NCBI GenBank assembly: GCA_028564705.1
Contig: JAPXFQ010000393.1
Location: forward strand, 1-64,000
DNA from: Apricaphanius iberus
Taxonomy: Eukaryota > Chordata > Actinopteri > Cyprinodontiformes > Aphaniidae
Direction of reading: 5' to 3'
Length of the DNA stretch: 64,000 bases
This document shows positions 47,271 through 58,350 of this stretch, in pieces (the stretch's first letter is position 1; each line of letters starts with the position of its first letter). Under the pieces are notes generated by a model, which was not told the origin of the DNA, did not search any database, and saw nothing but the letters and a program-made list of their open reading frames with translations. Made by a program: the position numbers and the translations under genes.

Positions 47271-48494
47271 TTTTTTTTTTTTTTTTTTCATGGGGGACTG
47301 TGTCTGCCGCCCAGGACTCCTGCCGGTTCTGTGGGCTCCGCTGCCTGGGCAGTTCATGTCGGAGGGTTGTCTGGCATTGGCTGGGTCCCTGGTCTCGGCG
47401 CTCTGCGTGGGGCGGGATCTGGACCCGGGAGCTGGTAGATCTGGGTGTCCAGGTGCTGGTTGGCCGCGGCCTGGGTAGGGCGTACATCCGCTGTGGCTTT
47501 TACTGTGGCTCCCTAGCATGTGTGTATGTGGGGGGTGGCTGGCTTGTTGGTGGTGGGGATTGGCATGGGGTGGCGGTGGTGTCTGTTGGCTGGCTGATGG
47601 TCCTTCTTGCATTGTGCCGGCGGCGGGGTACTCTTTGTGTAGCGGGTTACCGGCGAAGCCCGTGGGTTCGTCCCTGCGACCTCCTGGATCCCTGCTTTGT
47701 TGCTCCTTGGTGTTCCCCTGGTGCTTCCATCTGTTCCTCTTGGTGGGCGGTCGGCCCTGCGCTGGTCTGCTTGTGGCACCTGCGCTCTGGGGGGCTCGGA
47801 ACATATATGTCTCCGACCTCCTTCATGTCTGCGTCGATTCCTGTAGGACTGATTGATGGCTGCTTACACCAGCTATCAATCACTTCCATGGGGAAACCTT
47901 ATTTACACCTGCATGCTCGCACACACACATAGGTGTGGGGACATTGGTGTGTACGGACATAATCTTGAGCTGAGGTTATTGTCAATAGATAGTTGGTACC
48001 AGGAGCTTATCAGAAACATTACTGTTGTGTTCATTAATCCATTTTTGTGTGCAGTGAATGTGTAGTTCTTAGGTTATATTGATAGATCTGTTTTGTTAAA
48101 GTTGTTTTGTTCTATTGGTTGTTTTTGTTGGTAGTGTTTTTCTCACTTCTCTGCCGTCCAAAAGAGGTAGAGGACTGGGATGTTTTCCTGTGTTCTTTGT
48201 TCTCCTCCCTAACTTGTATCGTCAGTTCACATTTCAATTGGTCCTGTTTTTCTTCATCTTCTTTCTTTCTTTCTTTCTTTCTCCTTCTTATCTCAATATC
48301 ATGTTCATTACTTTAAGAAATTAAACCCACAGTAATCACTAATAAAGATTTTTCATACATATATATCAAGTGGAATACAATAGAAAAGCTGTAATGCTCT
48401 GCTTGGGAAAGTAAATCTGTTGGGCTTGTACTTGGTACTCAGACACCAATTCTGAGTAGCAAACTGCTAGACAGGACATGTAAAAAAAAAAAAA
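47271..48494 (+). mobile_element. Second L1-type LINE copy, 3' end only
   Basis: The final ~690 bases (from ~47806) match the 3' end of the LINE at 28.86-29.52 kb, including ACACCAGCTATCAATCACTT and TTCTGAGTAGCA, then poly(A) at 48482-48494. The upstream GC-rich part is related in composition but not closely alignable by eye. Unusually, its left end is an 18-base poly(T) at 47271-47288. A 7-bp CATATTC flanks both sides. Frames across it are not genes. Confidence 0.8.
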
Positions 48495-49554
48495 GTCATA
48501 TTCAACATTTAAAAGTTTACTATTCAAGGAATCCCAGCAGATTGTATTGAGTCATTGATGTGAAGTTGTGCCTGGAATATGCAGACTACAGCAATTCCTC
48601 AGTAATCCTGATTACAGAACAAGCATGTAGCAACAGTAGTGAAATTACGGTGAAACAGAAGATGGAACCGTACAACTGACCTTGTCTTCGATTCCATACC
48701 TATTTACCCTTTCTCCAGACTCGGACCAATCGGCAGTCTGCAGTCCTTTTTCTTTTTCTTTTTTCTTACCCCAGGTAAGATTATGATGAAGTCCCTGGTT
48801 AGGTTGTGGTTGAAACAGTTGTAGCCCATGTCAGTGGTGGCTCTATAAGCATTGTCTTAGCCACAGTCTGTTCCTAGTAAATCTCTTAAAAACCCATTCA
48901 AAATCCCTTCTGGGTTGCGGTTCGTGTTGTGCCCCTCTTCCTACCACACTTTTTCCTTCTACTAAATTTTCAGTTAATACATGTAGATAGAGCCAGCCTC
49001 TTTAGACATTAGGTTTAGTAGCTTACCCACACGTAGAGGCTGTAAATCAGTGAATTGCTATACAAATGTCAGTATTGAGAACCTCAACAGCGTGGACGGT
49101 GCGAATGATAAAAAGTTGAGTCCATAATACATCTGTAATTGGGTTTGTGTCTAAATGTCTGTTGCTATTAAAACATCTAAATACTGCTCCTTGTCCGATA
49201 TATTAACCATATTCAGCAGATTTACTTTTTCTACAAAAATATGCCCTTATTTTTTTTTAAATAACCTTCAAACAAATAATACTATTTATGTTTGAGTCTT
49301 TAATCCTCCTGTCATTTTTTATTTTATTTATTTTTTCCTGCTAAATCTCTGCTTTTTAAAGTAGACTTGCTGGTATCAGCTGTTCTTTGAGGGATACTCT
49401 AAATTGATTGTGTATACATCATCCAGACAGGAAGCCTCTCTCCCATTCGCTCTCCCTGTTCTGTAGCCTGCTGCAGAGTCATTTTCTCCAGCCTCTCCCT
49501 CTCATCATTGCTGCACTATCTCTGTGTCTTAGTCTCTGACCTTCCACAGGAACC

Positions 49555-49574
49555 ATGCAAGCTTTTGGGTCCAG
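49555..49574 (+). CDS. ppp1r12b: PPP1R12-like exon 1 with ATG
   Basis: AACCATGCAAGCTTTTGGGTCCAG|GTAGGT encodes MQAFGS plus two bases, phase 2, joining AG to G for the Arg of RSYL. About 100 pyrimidine-rich bases upstream look like its 5' UTR. Confidence 0.62.
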
Positions 49575-52500
49575 GTAGGTTCTAGAAAGCCTGAGTTGTG
49601 CTGTTTTATTCTTGAATTGTAAGCAATTTCACTTTCAGACTTTAAAGAGGCCCAGCAAACAAGCTAGCAAAGCTCTGTGTCATCAAGTTTACTATCTTAT
49701 GTAATAGTAATTCTTTTTACTGGTACTGTTGGGCATTTTCAGTCAATATTAATTGCTCTAGGCTGTACACACTTAATTAGCTCTAAATATGAAGCTTAGT
49801 CAAAACAGTTTTCCATATTGGGAAGACTATTCCTTTTAAAACTTGAAACACATGATATCTGGGATTTCTCTGTTCTTTTGCTTTGTCATTGTTGATAGCC
49901 ACTGAACCTGTGTACAGTTACAATATCCATACCCAATGCTATTTTCACTTTATAATAAAATGTGCTGCCGAACAGCTCTGTGAAATCTCTGTCCAGATTC
50001 ATGGTGACTCTAGGACTGAAAGATCAATAGCAGTAAAAGTGTAGCAGAGGAGGGGCTAACTCCACAGTGGCAAGAACACAGCCACAACTTGTGCTTTTTC
50101 AGCTCTTTGTTTGTCTGTGATGGCAGTGGTGCATAATATGCTTGCATTTCTGAAGAGCATCTTATTGTTATCGTCAATAAACTGGGAGCTTAACATGAAA
50201 TATAATACTTTAAAATAGCTTCTTAATGTAGGAATTGATAGGATTTCTTACTTTTTCAATAAGAGTATGATTTGTAATAGTTTTGTGCCATGCAAAAATA
50301 ATTCTTACTCCTTGATCTTTTTCACATTTTTTTTCCACTGTAAACATCAATGATGGACCAAAAAAATGTGTGGATCATTGTTAAATAGAATAAGAATCAT
50401 ACGGAGTTGTTCAGGATTTTTGCTCCATCTTTCACTCAACCTGTCCCTGCAACTATCACCATGTCCCCTGGTGGGGAGGTAGTGTTCAGGGTGATGTCCT
50501 GTGTTTTCTATTCAAATATTCTTTTTTTATATAGGCCAGAAAGTGCAATTTTGGCCTCAACTCACTTCACAAGTTCTTTTGTCGTTTTTCAACTATAGCT
50601 TTCTGCTGTTGCGGGATGCAGCCTTTTGTAAGACTGTAAAACCATTAATGCTGTGAGACAGTCACAGTTGATGAAATTCCTATTACCGTTTGATTTGATT
50701 TCTAGATTGGGGTTTGAAATTTCAATAGCAGGATTAAGAAATACAAATTATGTGTTACTGAATGGGGTGGCAGTTGTAAGACAAAAAACTTCTGTAAAGT
50801 ATAACCATACATATATTTTTTAATTAAAAAAATATTTTGTATGCAAAACTTGTTGAGGTGTATGATTTGGACTGGTAATTAACATTAAAAGCCATTTGAT
50901 GGTATATTTTCAACCTTACAGATGTTTTGCTTTTTAATAACATATTGTGGGGTTACCTCCACAAATAAAGGTCTCTTTTCTTGAGTTCTGTTTTTCTTGT
51001 GAACATCTACCTTCTTGGGGTTTTTTTCAGGTCATATCTAGCTCCTGTTAAGGATGAAGAAGCAGAATCTAAGAGGAAAGCAAAGTCCCGCCATGCCCGT
51101 CAAACTCGCAGGTCAACACAGGTATAAACGAAGTGCTTTGCAAGCTCTGGCTTTAATAGATTGTGCTTGACTGCTGACAGACACAAAGCTGTTTGGATAT
51201 TCCGCAGGGTGTAACTCTCACAGACTTGAAAGAGGCTCAGATGAGCTATAGCGTGTCTCATCAAGACAGAGAGAAGGAGGAAGAAAGCACTCAAGGAAAC
51301 AGCCTGTATCTGAGAAGCTTTGCACATGACACAGGAGATCACAGTGGTCCGACTGAGTCCAAGGAAACATCAGAGTTATCTCTTAAGTGGACCCAAAGAG
51401 ACAAGGTAAGCAGAAATCACATCCTAGCTTTTTTTTCAAGTATTTTATTTGTAAATTTAGTGGTATTTGGAGGTTTTTTATATCTCTTACTTCTTTAGGA
51501 GGGGAACATTGAAAGCAGATTGGAGACTGTTGCAGAATCTCCAAACCTATCAGATTTGTTTGCATCTGGATACCATGGTTTCTCCCAAAGCAACAACTTC
51601 TTTAGAGGTAATGGCAAATAGAGTGCATTTATATAATTTTCTCCTAATCTTCCCAAACACTCAAAGTCCTTTTTTTATGCTGCTCACACATAAAAAGAGA
51701 CAGTTTTGCAAAGATGTAGACAATCTGCAGTTTAGTATCTTCACTAAGGAGACTTTGACATGCAGTTAGGTGAAGCTGAAAACACACTTTCCAACTTCCA
51801 ATTGCAAGGCAATTTCTTTTCCCTGCTGTTCCACACAGACCTCTATAAAAAAAATATTTGTTTTTAGTCTATCTTTGCTTTAAATAACTGCCTCAAATTT
51901 AGTTGCTGTTGTTGCATCAACAAAGTACATTGGACTCGTTTCTGTGACGTAACATTTTTTACAGTAGATATAATTTACATTAGATTATGATCCTGTTTTT
52001 ATATGGCACTTCTATTGTAATTAAATGTCTGTTGAAATAATGCTTTATGCTGTATTGTTAGGATGCATTTTCTAAGAGTTTAACTTTGGGTGGGTAATGA
52101 AATTATTGTGTTGTGGTCATCTCTTCATAGTACACTGCCAAATCAGAAAAAAAGTTGGGATGGCATGTTAAATTAAGGCAGGGCAGCTGTGGCTACAATT
52201 GTAGCTTGCTTCCACCAGTGTGTGAATGTGAGAGTGAATGAATAATGGAATTTGTAAAGCGTCTTTGAGTGTCCAGAAAAGCGCTATATAAGTTTGATGC
52301 ATTATTATTATTATTATTATCATTATTATTAATTCAATTCAATTCAATTCAGTTTATTTATATAGCGCCATTTCACAACAGATGTCATCTCAAGGCACTT
52401 TACAAAAAGAGTTATTACAATACAATGTTTAGTGTAGAAATTACAGAACCACAGAAGATTGCGTCGTGGAATTCTCAGCAATCCCTCATATTTCCATTAT

Positions 52501-55500
52501 TATTATTATTAAATTCCAAACAAAATAATTAGTTATCCTTGACCTTTTTTACTTTGCAAACAATACAACAGCACATTATTCAATGTGTTCCTCATACATT
52601 TTATTGTTTTTTGCAAAATAAACAAGTGTTCCAATTTTGGTTCTTGTAACACATCTCAATAAAAGTTCAAGCAGTAAAGCATTTACCACTTTTTATTGTA
52701 TCAAGTAATAAAGTGTTTAATGTGGGTTTTTTTTCTTCATCCAAACAAATCTGATGGTGGGCTAAAGTACGGGGTCTTCGTTGTTGTACTTTGCTCTACA
52801 CCGTGCCACACATTCTCTATGGGAGACATGTCGGGACAACAGGCAGGCCAGTCAAGGACCCCTACCCTCTTCCTCCACAGCCAGGACTTTGTAATGTGTG
52901 CCGAATTTGGTTTTGCATTGTCTTGTTGAAATATGTACAGGCGTCCCTGGAAAATATATTGTCTTGAAGGCAGACGTGGAAGTGAACTTTGCCAATGGCA
53001 CTGAGATAACGCCATACTATGACAGACTCTGGCTTTTGGACTTGTTCCTGGTAACAGTCTGGATGATCCTGTTCTTCTTTGGTCTGGACCACATGGCTTC
53101 CATTTCTTCCAAAAAAATGCCAGAAATACTGATTTGTCTGACCATGTACATATTTCCACTGTATGATGGTCCATCTTAGAAGCCTCACAGCCCAGAGAAG
53201 TTGACGGCGCTTCTGGACACTGTTAACAGAGGGAATTATTTTGGCACAGCACAATTTTAACTGGCATTTTAGGATGTAACTACGTATTGTTGTACTTCAC
53301 AAAGCTTTGCAAAAGTAGTCCTATGCCCATGTGGTGATATCACTTATAGATCATTGACAATTCTTGATGCAGTGCTGCCCTGAGTAATCAGAGAACATGG
53401 TGGTTCATCCTAGGCTTACACCCCTGTCCTTTATGCACTTAAATTCCTTCAGATTCCTTGAATCTTTTAATTATGTTATGCCCTGTTGAAGGTGAAATAT
53501 ACAAATCTGTTCCCTTCTTTCTTTGCAGAACATAATCACATAAGTATTTAACCAATTTACCCATTACTAGCCCCAAATGCTCCTTTTCCAGCTATTTTTT
53601 GGAATGTGTTGCAAGTCTGAATGACAGAAAAGGATGTATATTTACATCTTATATGTCTATTTCCATACTGACAAGTATATGAATACTCTAACCTGAATCT
53701 CCAAGGTCACATAAAGCCAAGAACAAGGTCAGCTTTCTATCACCTGAGGAACATTTCCAGGATTAAAGGGCTGATGACGCTAGGAGACCTAGAAAAAGTC
53801 ATCCATGTAGAACGCTGCTGCTCATGTTCTCACTAGAACTAGGGAAGGAGAACACATCACCCCAGTTCAAAAGTCCTTACACTGGCTCCCTGTAGCTTAG
53901 AGAATAGATTTCAAATTGCTTTTATTAGTCTATAAATCAGTGAATGAGTTAGCACCAGAGTACATTAGAGATGTGTTATCACGGTACAAACCATCCAGGT
54001 CACTCAGGTCCTCCATCTTTTGTCTTCTGACTGTAGACTCCCTAGAACCAGAAAAAAATATGGAGAAGCAGCTTTCCGTTTTGATGCTCCCATCTGTAAA
54101 TAAAAAGTGCCAGATGAATGCAAAGCTGCAATCACTGAACTCTTTTAAATAAAAAAATTAAACTTATCAATTTAGACTTGCTTATGAGTAACTGAGTTTT
54201 ACATTCATTCTTTTAAAATACTGTTATTGCTTTTGTCAATTTTTAATTTTCATATTTTTTTTTTCTTTCATACTCCAATTACTAAATGTTTTCTTTTATT
54301 TTAATGTCGGTTATAGCAAAATGTTTTAATTGATTCTTGTGTTACATCAGTTTTTAATTTTCATATTTTTACATAAATTTTCTTTTATACATTTTCTTTT
54401 ATGCTTTCGTTAGTGATTCTGTTTTAATTTTCCAATTTTTGTAATCATGTAAAGCACCTTGAATTGCCTTGTGTTGAAAGTGTATATAGATAAAAATTTA
54501 ATAATAATAATATTAATATTGCCCTGCCTATGTTTACAATTATACTATAGTTCCGACCAAGTAATTTGATTGGGCAAGAGAGTTTCCAAGAGTGCTGATA
54601 TTTGAGTACAACAGCACTGGAACTTTTTACAAACAGTACCACTCTACCATAAGTGAGTTGTAATGTTTTTATTTGAAATGTTTGTGTCCAGGAAAGGTTT
54701 GTGTTTTGCCTGGCATCAGCCTTTTCTCCCTTCCAGTCGAAACTATTTGTGTAGGTAAATAAGCTAAATAAATAATTAAACAAACAATCAAATCATGAGC
54801 TGCTGTTGCTATTTTTAGGTAGTAAAATGTGCGTTTAGAACTGTTGTATAAAAGTAATATCACACTCGAGGTCATGCTGTTGTTCAGAATATCAGCACTG
54901 CCTCTCGTTTGATATTGCTTAAATGAAATCAAGTTGACCTGACAAAACATGAAATATTTGGTGTTCATATTCTCTGCAATGAATAACAATTAAAAGTACA
55001 TTTAGAAATCACAACTTTCTTTTTTATTTTCATTTTCCATACTGTCCCAACTTTTTTGATTTGGGGTTGTAGAGTCTGATAATAATAGGGACTCATTAAT
55101 TTGGCAGGAAGCAGTTTTGAGTCAAAGGGTGAATATGGAACTGTTTCATAGAAAGATACATTTAAATAAAACAATAATGCATCCACAGGGCTTTTAGATG
55201 GGTGCAGAATGAAAGTAAAACATTTCTTTAAAAAATTGTTTGAATTAAAATATAATAAAATTTACATTTAAAAAGGGTATGTGACTTTATGTTTACATCT
55301 ACCAGCCAGTAGTAGCTGTGGGGTGCAGATTCACAGATACGGTTTTTAGGTTCCAACTATATGGTTGGTACAGCTCGGCTGGCACTAAGAAGAATGGTAG
55401 AGTCAGCAAGTCTAGCAGCCGCTTCAGAGCCCGAAGATATTGTCTGAGGAGAGGAGTGACCGCAGAAGAACAGAAACTACAGTAGTGTTAGGTGAAGCCT

Positions 55501-57202
55501 ATACTACACGGATCCACATAAAACATTTCCACTGCACCAAACACATGCGAAAATGGTGACTTTGACCTGGATCGGTAAGCTAACTCACTTGCTTACTTGG
55601 CTAATATAGGCTATAATTTAAACTCCTTTAAAAGACATTCCTCACTGGACATGGTTAAGGTTGGTCAGTGGGCGTATCGGCAGCGAACTAGCCAACCCAC
55701 CAGCTGGAGTAATGTTTTTATTGTCGTAACTACAACCTAGACAAACTAGATGCCGCTATCATGCTCATGTTCCATATCCAACCTTTAAATTAAGGCAAAG
55801 GGATTTTTCTTCTCATTTTGAAATCACGTCTTCTCTAATACAAGAGGCTTCTTCAGTTCTGAAAGTCTGGATTGAGAATATCTGACATATGTTTCTACAA
55901 GTTAGGATTGTTAAGGGTTACTGATGAGGCTGTTGTTATATCATGGTTGTGTAAGTGCTAAGCAATGTTGCTAAGGTGTTGTTAACATTGAAAACGACCC
56001 TGGTTATGTGCACTTTTTTGGTCACCTTCCTTAAGGTTAGTCTAAATTCTGATCCTCAGCTACAGTATGGTCTACGGATATGGATCATGGCCAAAAGTAC
56101 AAGATCCTGCGTACAGAAGACTGAAATGAGCCTCATCATCAGGCTGGCTAGGCTTGGCTAATGTTGAATCTCAAAGATAAGGAGTGATGTTGCATTACTT
56201 AGTCGTGTGTTGCTATAATATGACCACTTTTCAATAGATTAATCCAACTCATTACTATTACTATTTCCAAACTAGTAATTAAATTAAAGTTACTTGTCCA
56301 AGCCACTGTGCATTGCTATTTGTGTAATTTTCTTAAGCAAAAATATATATTTGGTACACGGGTTGAAAGGTGGCAAAAGCTGTAGTAAGACAAGCAACAA
56401 TAACGGTTAATATGGTCTTACATATTGTCTATGACACTGCTGCTGTCTTTTTTTGTCATAATCTGAAAATTAAACAGCTGATTATCTCCCCTAAGGGCAC
56501 CATGTTTGTTTTGTTTCTACCACACAAATCAGGCACTCTATCCAGTCTGAGTGCTGTACTCTGCCCTCTAGTGAAACTCTACAATACTACATGCAGTGTT
56601 CAAGCAAGTACGTGCCCAAGACAAAGCCCGTTGCTAGCGTTACACAAGGTTAAAATGCAAATATATTTCTGGCCTTACTGTTAAAATGCTCTTCAAATAA
56701 AGTCAGTATTTGCTAAACTAGTTGTTTTTTTTTATGTTGAGGAAGTGGGGAGTGTTATTGGCTGAAAGTAATTGGTAAAGTAACTTGTCATCTAACTTAG
56801 TTACTTTCTAAAATAAAGTAATCAGTTAAGTAACTCAGTTACTTTTATGAAGGAGTAATCAGTAGTCAGTAAACAGATTACTATTTCAAAGTAACTGTGG
56901 CAACATTGAAGATAAGACACGGAAATTCATCATCCGGGGGTAGCTTAGAGATGAACTAATGTTCTTCTCACCGAAAAAGGTTTCCTGAGTCAGGAATTTG
57001 ATAAGGATGCTCCCCTAGTCAGTTTTCTTTTGCATGTTCCCTGGGGAGCGAATATCTGGGTTTCCCTCCCAGCCCTTTAACCAGCATAACATAATTTTTA
57101 AGTAGCACAAGAGGATGGATAAGTCTCAACTTTGAGCTCTCATTGATTTTAAGTTGTAACTTCCATGTCTTGTACAGTATATATCTTAAATAACAACATT
57201 TC

Positions 57203-57237
<35 letters not shown>

Positions 57238-58327
57238 GTTGATTAAAACCTTTTTCTGTGCAGTCGGTGAGAGAACGTGGAGAGATGAAAATCAGAATCC
57301 AGTTGAAGATGCAGCACAGCTCACATTTTCTACGGAGCTCCAGCACAGATATTGCTGCCATGATACAGAGGGCACAGAGGTGTGTTCAAATCCTTCATTA
57401 GCTCTCAGTTTCTTACCAACTTGCAACGAAGGGAGAAATGAATTGAATGTTGTTTTACCACTAGATGGAGCCAAGTACATTTTTTTATTCTAGTTCATTT
57501 TTCCACAAAGGTTTCAATTGTTTTGGGGGGTTCTTTTAGGCTTTCTTTCTGTATATATGCATTAGTACTTCTAGACTTAAACATTGTCATTGCTTAAGTT
57601 ATCTAAATACTGTGACAAATAAAATTTCCAATTGGTGGAAATTGTCACTTGGTGATTTCTTTATATATTTTTTTCACTGACAAATAAAAACTGTTCTTGA
57701 AAATCTAATCTCATTACAATCATCATTCTAAGCTTCTGTTTCATCCTCATTCAAAGCTACAGTTTTCTTGGATCCTTGATGCAACATCTCTGCAATCTTA
57801 GATGTGAAACGTGTTCTGAGATTTATCCAACTCGAAATGCTGGTTATTATCTTGTTGGCAGACAGTGCCGGAAAACCAGCCTCCCACTCCCTTTAAGTCA
57901 CTTTGTTTCTTCACATCACATGGCTGAGGTGTCTCAGCATTCCATACCTTATTGGGCAAAACTGAGATGTTCTCTGCTTGATCATAGTTTTATATTCTAT
58001 GGGAATTACTTTCTTTTACTCTTTCACTTTTTTAATGTTACTATTTTCTTTCCACCTGCCTGCTTCACCTGAAACAACAACGCACAGGCTTTGATGTTGT
58101 GATGACGTTAAAGAGGGTAGTGAAGAGAATATGGTGCAACAAAGCAAACATACCTAAATGTGTATTTTTGAGCAGAAGAAAGAAGATAGATAGATAGATA
58201 TTTGATATTTTTTTATTTTTTTTAAAGAAGTATACAGCCTATCTGTAATAAATCATGAATGGAAAGTGTATTTTGTTTGAGTTTAATCCAGGTCAGAACG
58301 TCAGCTGTCCCAGCGACTGGAATCTGA
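49555..58327 (+). CDS. ppp1r12b: PPP1R12 (MYPT)-like short product lacking ankyrin repeats
   Basis: Exons 49555-49574, 51031-51121, 51208-51405 and 51499-51607 join to MQAFGS-RSYLAPVKDEEAESKRK, RQTRRSTQGVTLTDLKEAQ and a Ser/Glu-rich stretch. This is the central region of myosin phosphatase targeting subunits; Thr36 corresponds to the ROCK-phosphorylated inhibitory Thr (MYPT1 Thr696). With two less certain exons (57264-57379, 58292-58327) the frame closes at 189 codons. No ankyrin repeats, PP1-docking KVxF motif or leucine zipper are encoded, and no such exons lie within the 49 kb upstream. It is either an internal-promoter isoform or a truncated paralogue. The B paralogue is chosen mainly because PPP1R12B lies near IGFN1 on human 1q32. 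The first four exons are well supported; the 3' end is not. Confidence 0.68.
50283..50590 (-). mobile_element. Tc1-like remnant
   Basis: GCCATGCAAAAATAATTCTT, GTTCAGGGTGATGT and GGCCAGAAAGTGCAATTTTG correspond in order to the antisense of fish Tc1 copies. Only ~300 bases survive, within the first intron of the PPP1R12-like gene. Confidence 0.6.
51031..51121 (+). CDS. ppp1r12b: PPP1R12-like exon 2, inhibitory phosphorylation motif
   Basis: Acceptor T7CAG, donor CAG|GTATAA; phase 2 to 0. Encodes SYLAPVKDEEAESKRKAKSR and RQTRRSTQ, nearly identical to vertebrate MYPT1/MYPT2. Confidence 0.9.
51208..51405 (+). CDS. ppp1r12b: PPP1R12-like exon 3
   Basis: Starts GVTLTDLKEAQ, continuing the MYPT signature, then a divergent Ser/Glu-rich stretch of ~55 residues. 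Acceptor TTCCGCAG, donor AAG|GTAAGC; 66 codons, phase 0-0. Confidence 0.88.
51499..51607 (+). CDS. ppp1r12b: PPP1R12-like exon 4
   Basis: Acceptor TTCTTTAG, donor AGAG|GTAATG; phase 0 to 1. Encodes EGNIESRLETVAESPNLSD and FSQSNNFFR. The sequence is not conserved in the human proteins I recall, but splice sites and frame are good. Confidence 0.7.
52172..52500. mobile_element. SINE tail and LINE tail pair with ATT/AATTC repeats
   Basis: 52172-52300 reads GGGCAGCTGTGGCTACAATT through AAAGCGCTATATAAG, a fish SINE body and tail on +. After (ATT)n and (AATTC)n tracts at 52301-52350, the strand flips: TTTATTTATATAGCGCCATT and CTCAAGGCACTTTACAAA are a LINE tail on -. The two tails meet 3' to 3'. Confidence 0.65.
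52700..53260 (-). pseudogene. Tc1-like transposase remnant
   Basis: Antisense frames give IFQQDNAKPNSAHITKSWL with the second catalytic Asp and DWPACCPDMSPIENVWH with the catalytic Glu. An upstream segment in another frame keeps RLLRWTIIQW. Stops and frameshifts divide it, so no enzyme is made. Confidence 0.8.
53756..54505 (+). mobile_element. L2/CR1-like LINE 3' fragment
   Basis: Contains LLLVYKSVNELAPEYIRDVL then RYKPSRSLRSS, the conserved C-terminal tail of fish L2-type RT proteins. A 3' UTR ends CACCTTGAATTGCCTTGTG and (AAT)n. It is 5'-truncated and inserted in the opposite orientation to the enclosing Tc1 copy. Confidence 0.72.
54588..54905. mobile_element. Short inverted-repeat element (MITE candidate)
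   Basis: AAGAGTGCTGATATTTGAG then TACAACAGCA on the left is mirrored by TGCTGTTGTTCAGAATATCA then GCACTG on the right. The ~300 bases between have no coding sequence. Superfamily not determined. Confidence 0.5.
55072..57205. other. Intron/intergenic DNA with repeat-like patch
   Basis: No exon with good splice sites is seen. Between 56206 and 56915, GTTACTT/AAGTAAC motifs cluster at both ends (AAGTTACTTGTCCAAG near 56288; AGTTACTTTTATGAAGGAGT near 56840), the layout of a common fish hAT-type repeat. Confidence 0.4.
57206..57235. repeat. (TA)n microsatellite
   Basis: A 30-base TA tract just before the candidate exon at 57264. Confidence 0.92.
57264..57379 (+). CDS. ppp1r12b: Possible PPP1R12-like exon 5
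   Basis: Acceptor CTTTTTCTGTGCAG is excellent and donor GAG|GTGTGT is fair. In the frame set by exon 4 it encodes GERTWRDENQNPVEDAAQLT and ends DTEGTE. A second frame opens SVRERGEMK, reminiscent of the MYPT SIRERRR motif, but does not fit the phase. The peptide itself is unrecognised. Confidence 0.4.
58184..58200. repeat. (GATA)n microsatellite
   Basis: About four GATA units in the sequence before the candidate terminal exon. Confidence 0.85.
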
Positions 58328-58350
58328 AGCAGAGTTCTGTTGGTAACATG
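58292..58350 (+). CDS. ppp1r12b: Possible PPP1R12-like terminal or internal exon
   Basis: After TTTAATCCAG the phase-0 frame from 57264-57379 reads VRTSAVPATGI and stops at 58327. Read one base later it is open as SERQLSQRLESEAEFC up to a GTAACA donor, loosely recalling ERLSRLES in MYPT2. AATAAA near 58823 could end the transcript. Confidence 0.3.

Larger units (their letters stand above)
52131..55071 (-). mobile_element. Tc1-like element with nested insertions
   Basis: Outer termini match as inverted repeats: TACACTGCCAAATCAGAAAA then AAAGTTGGGA on the left; complement of the right end TACAACCCCAAATCAAAAAA then GTTGGGACAGTATGG. Transposase remnants run antisense at 52700-53260. The body is interrupted by a SINE/LINE tail pair (52172-52500), a LINE 3' end (53756-54505) and an inverted-repeat element (54588-54905). 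It sits in the PPP1R12-like intron. Confidence 0.75.

Noticed and set aside
52301..52350. CRISPR-like short repeats (ATT and AATTC runs)
   Set aside because: They are simple microsatellites at LINE/SINE tails in a vertebrate genome, without spacers.
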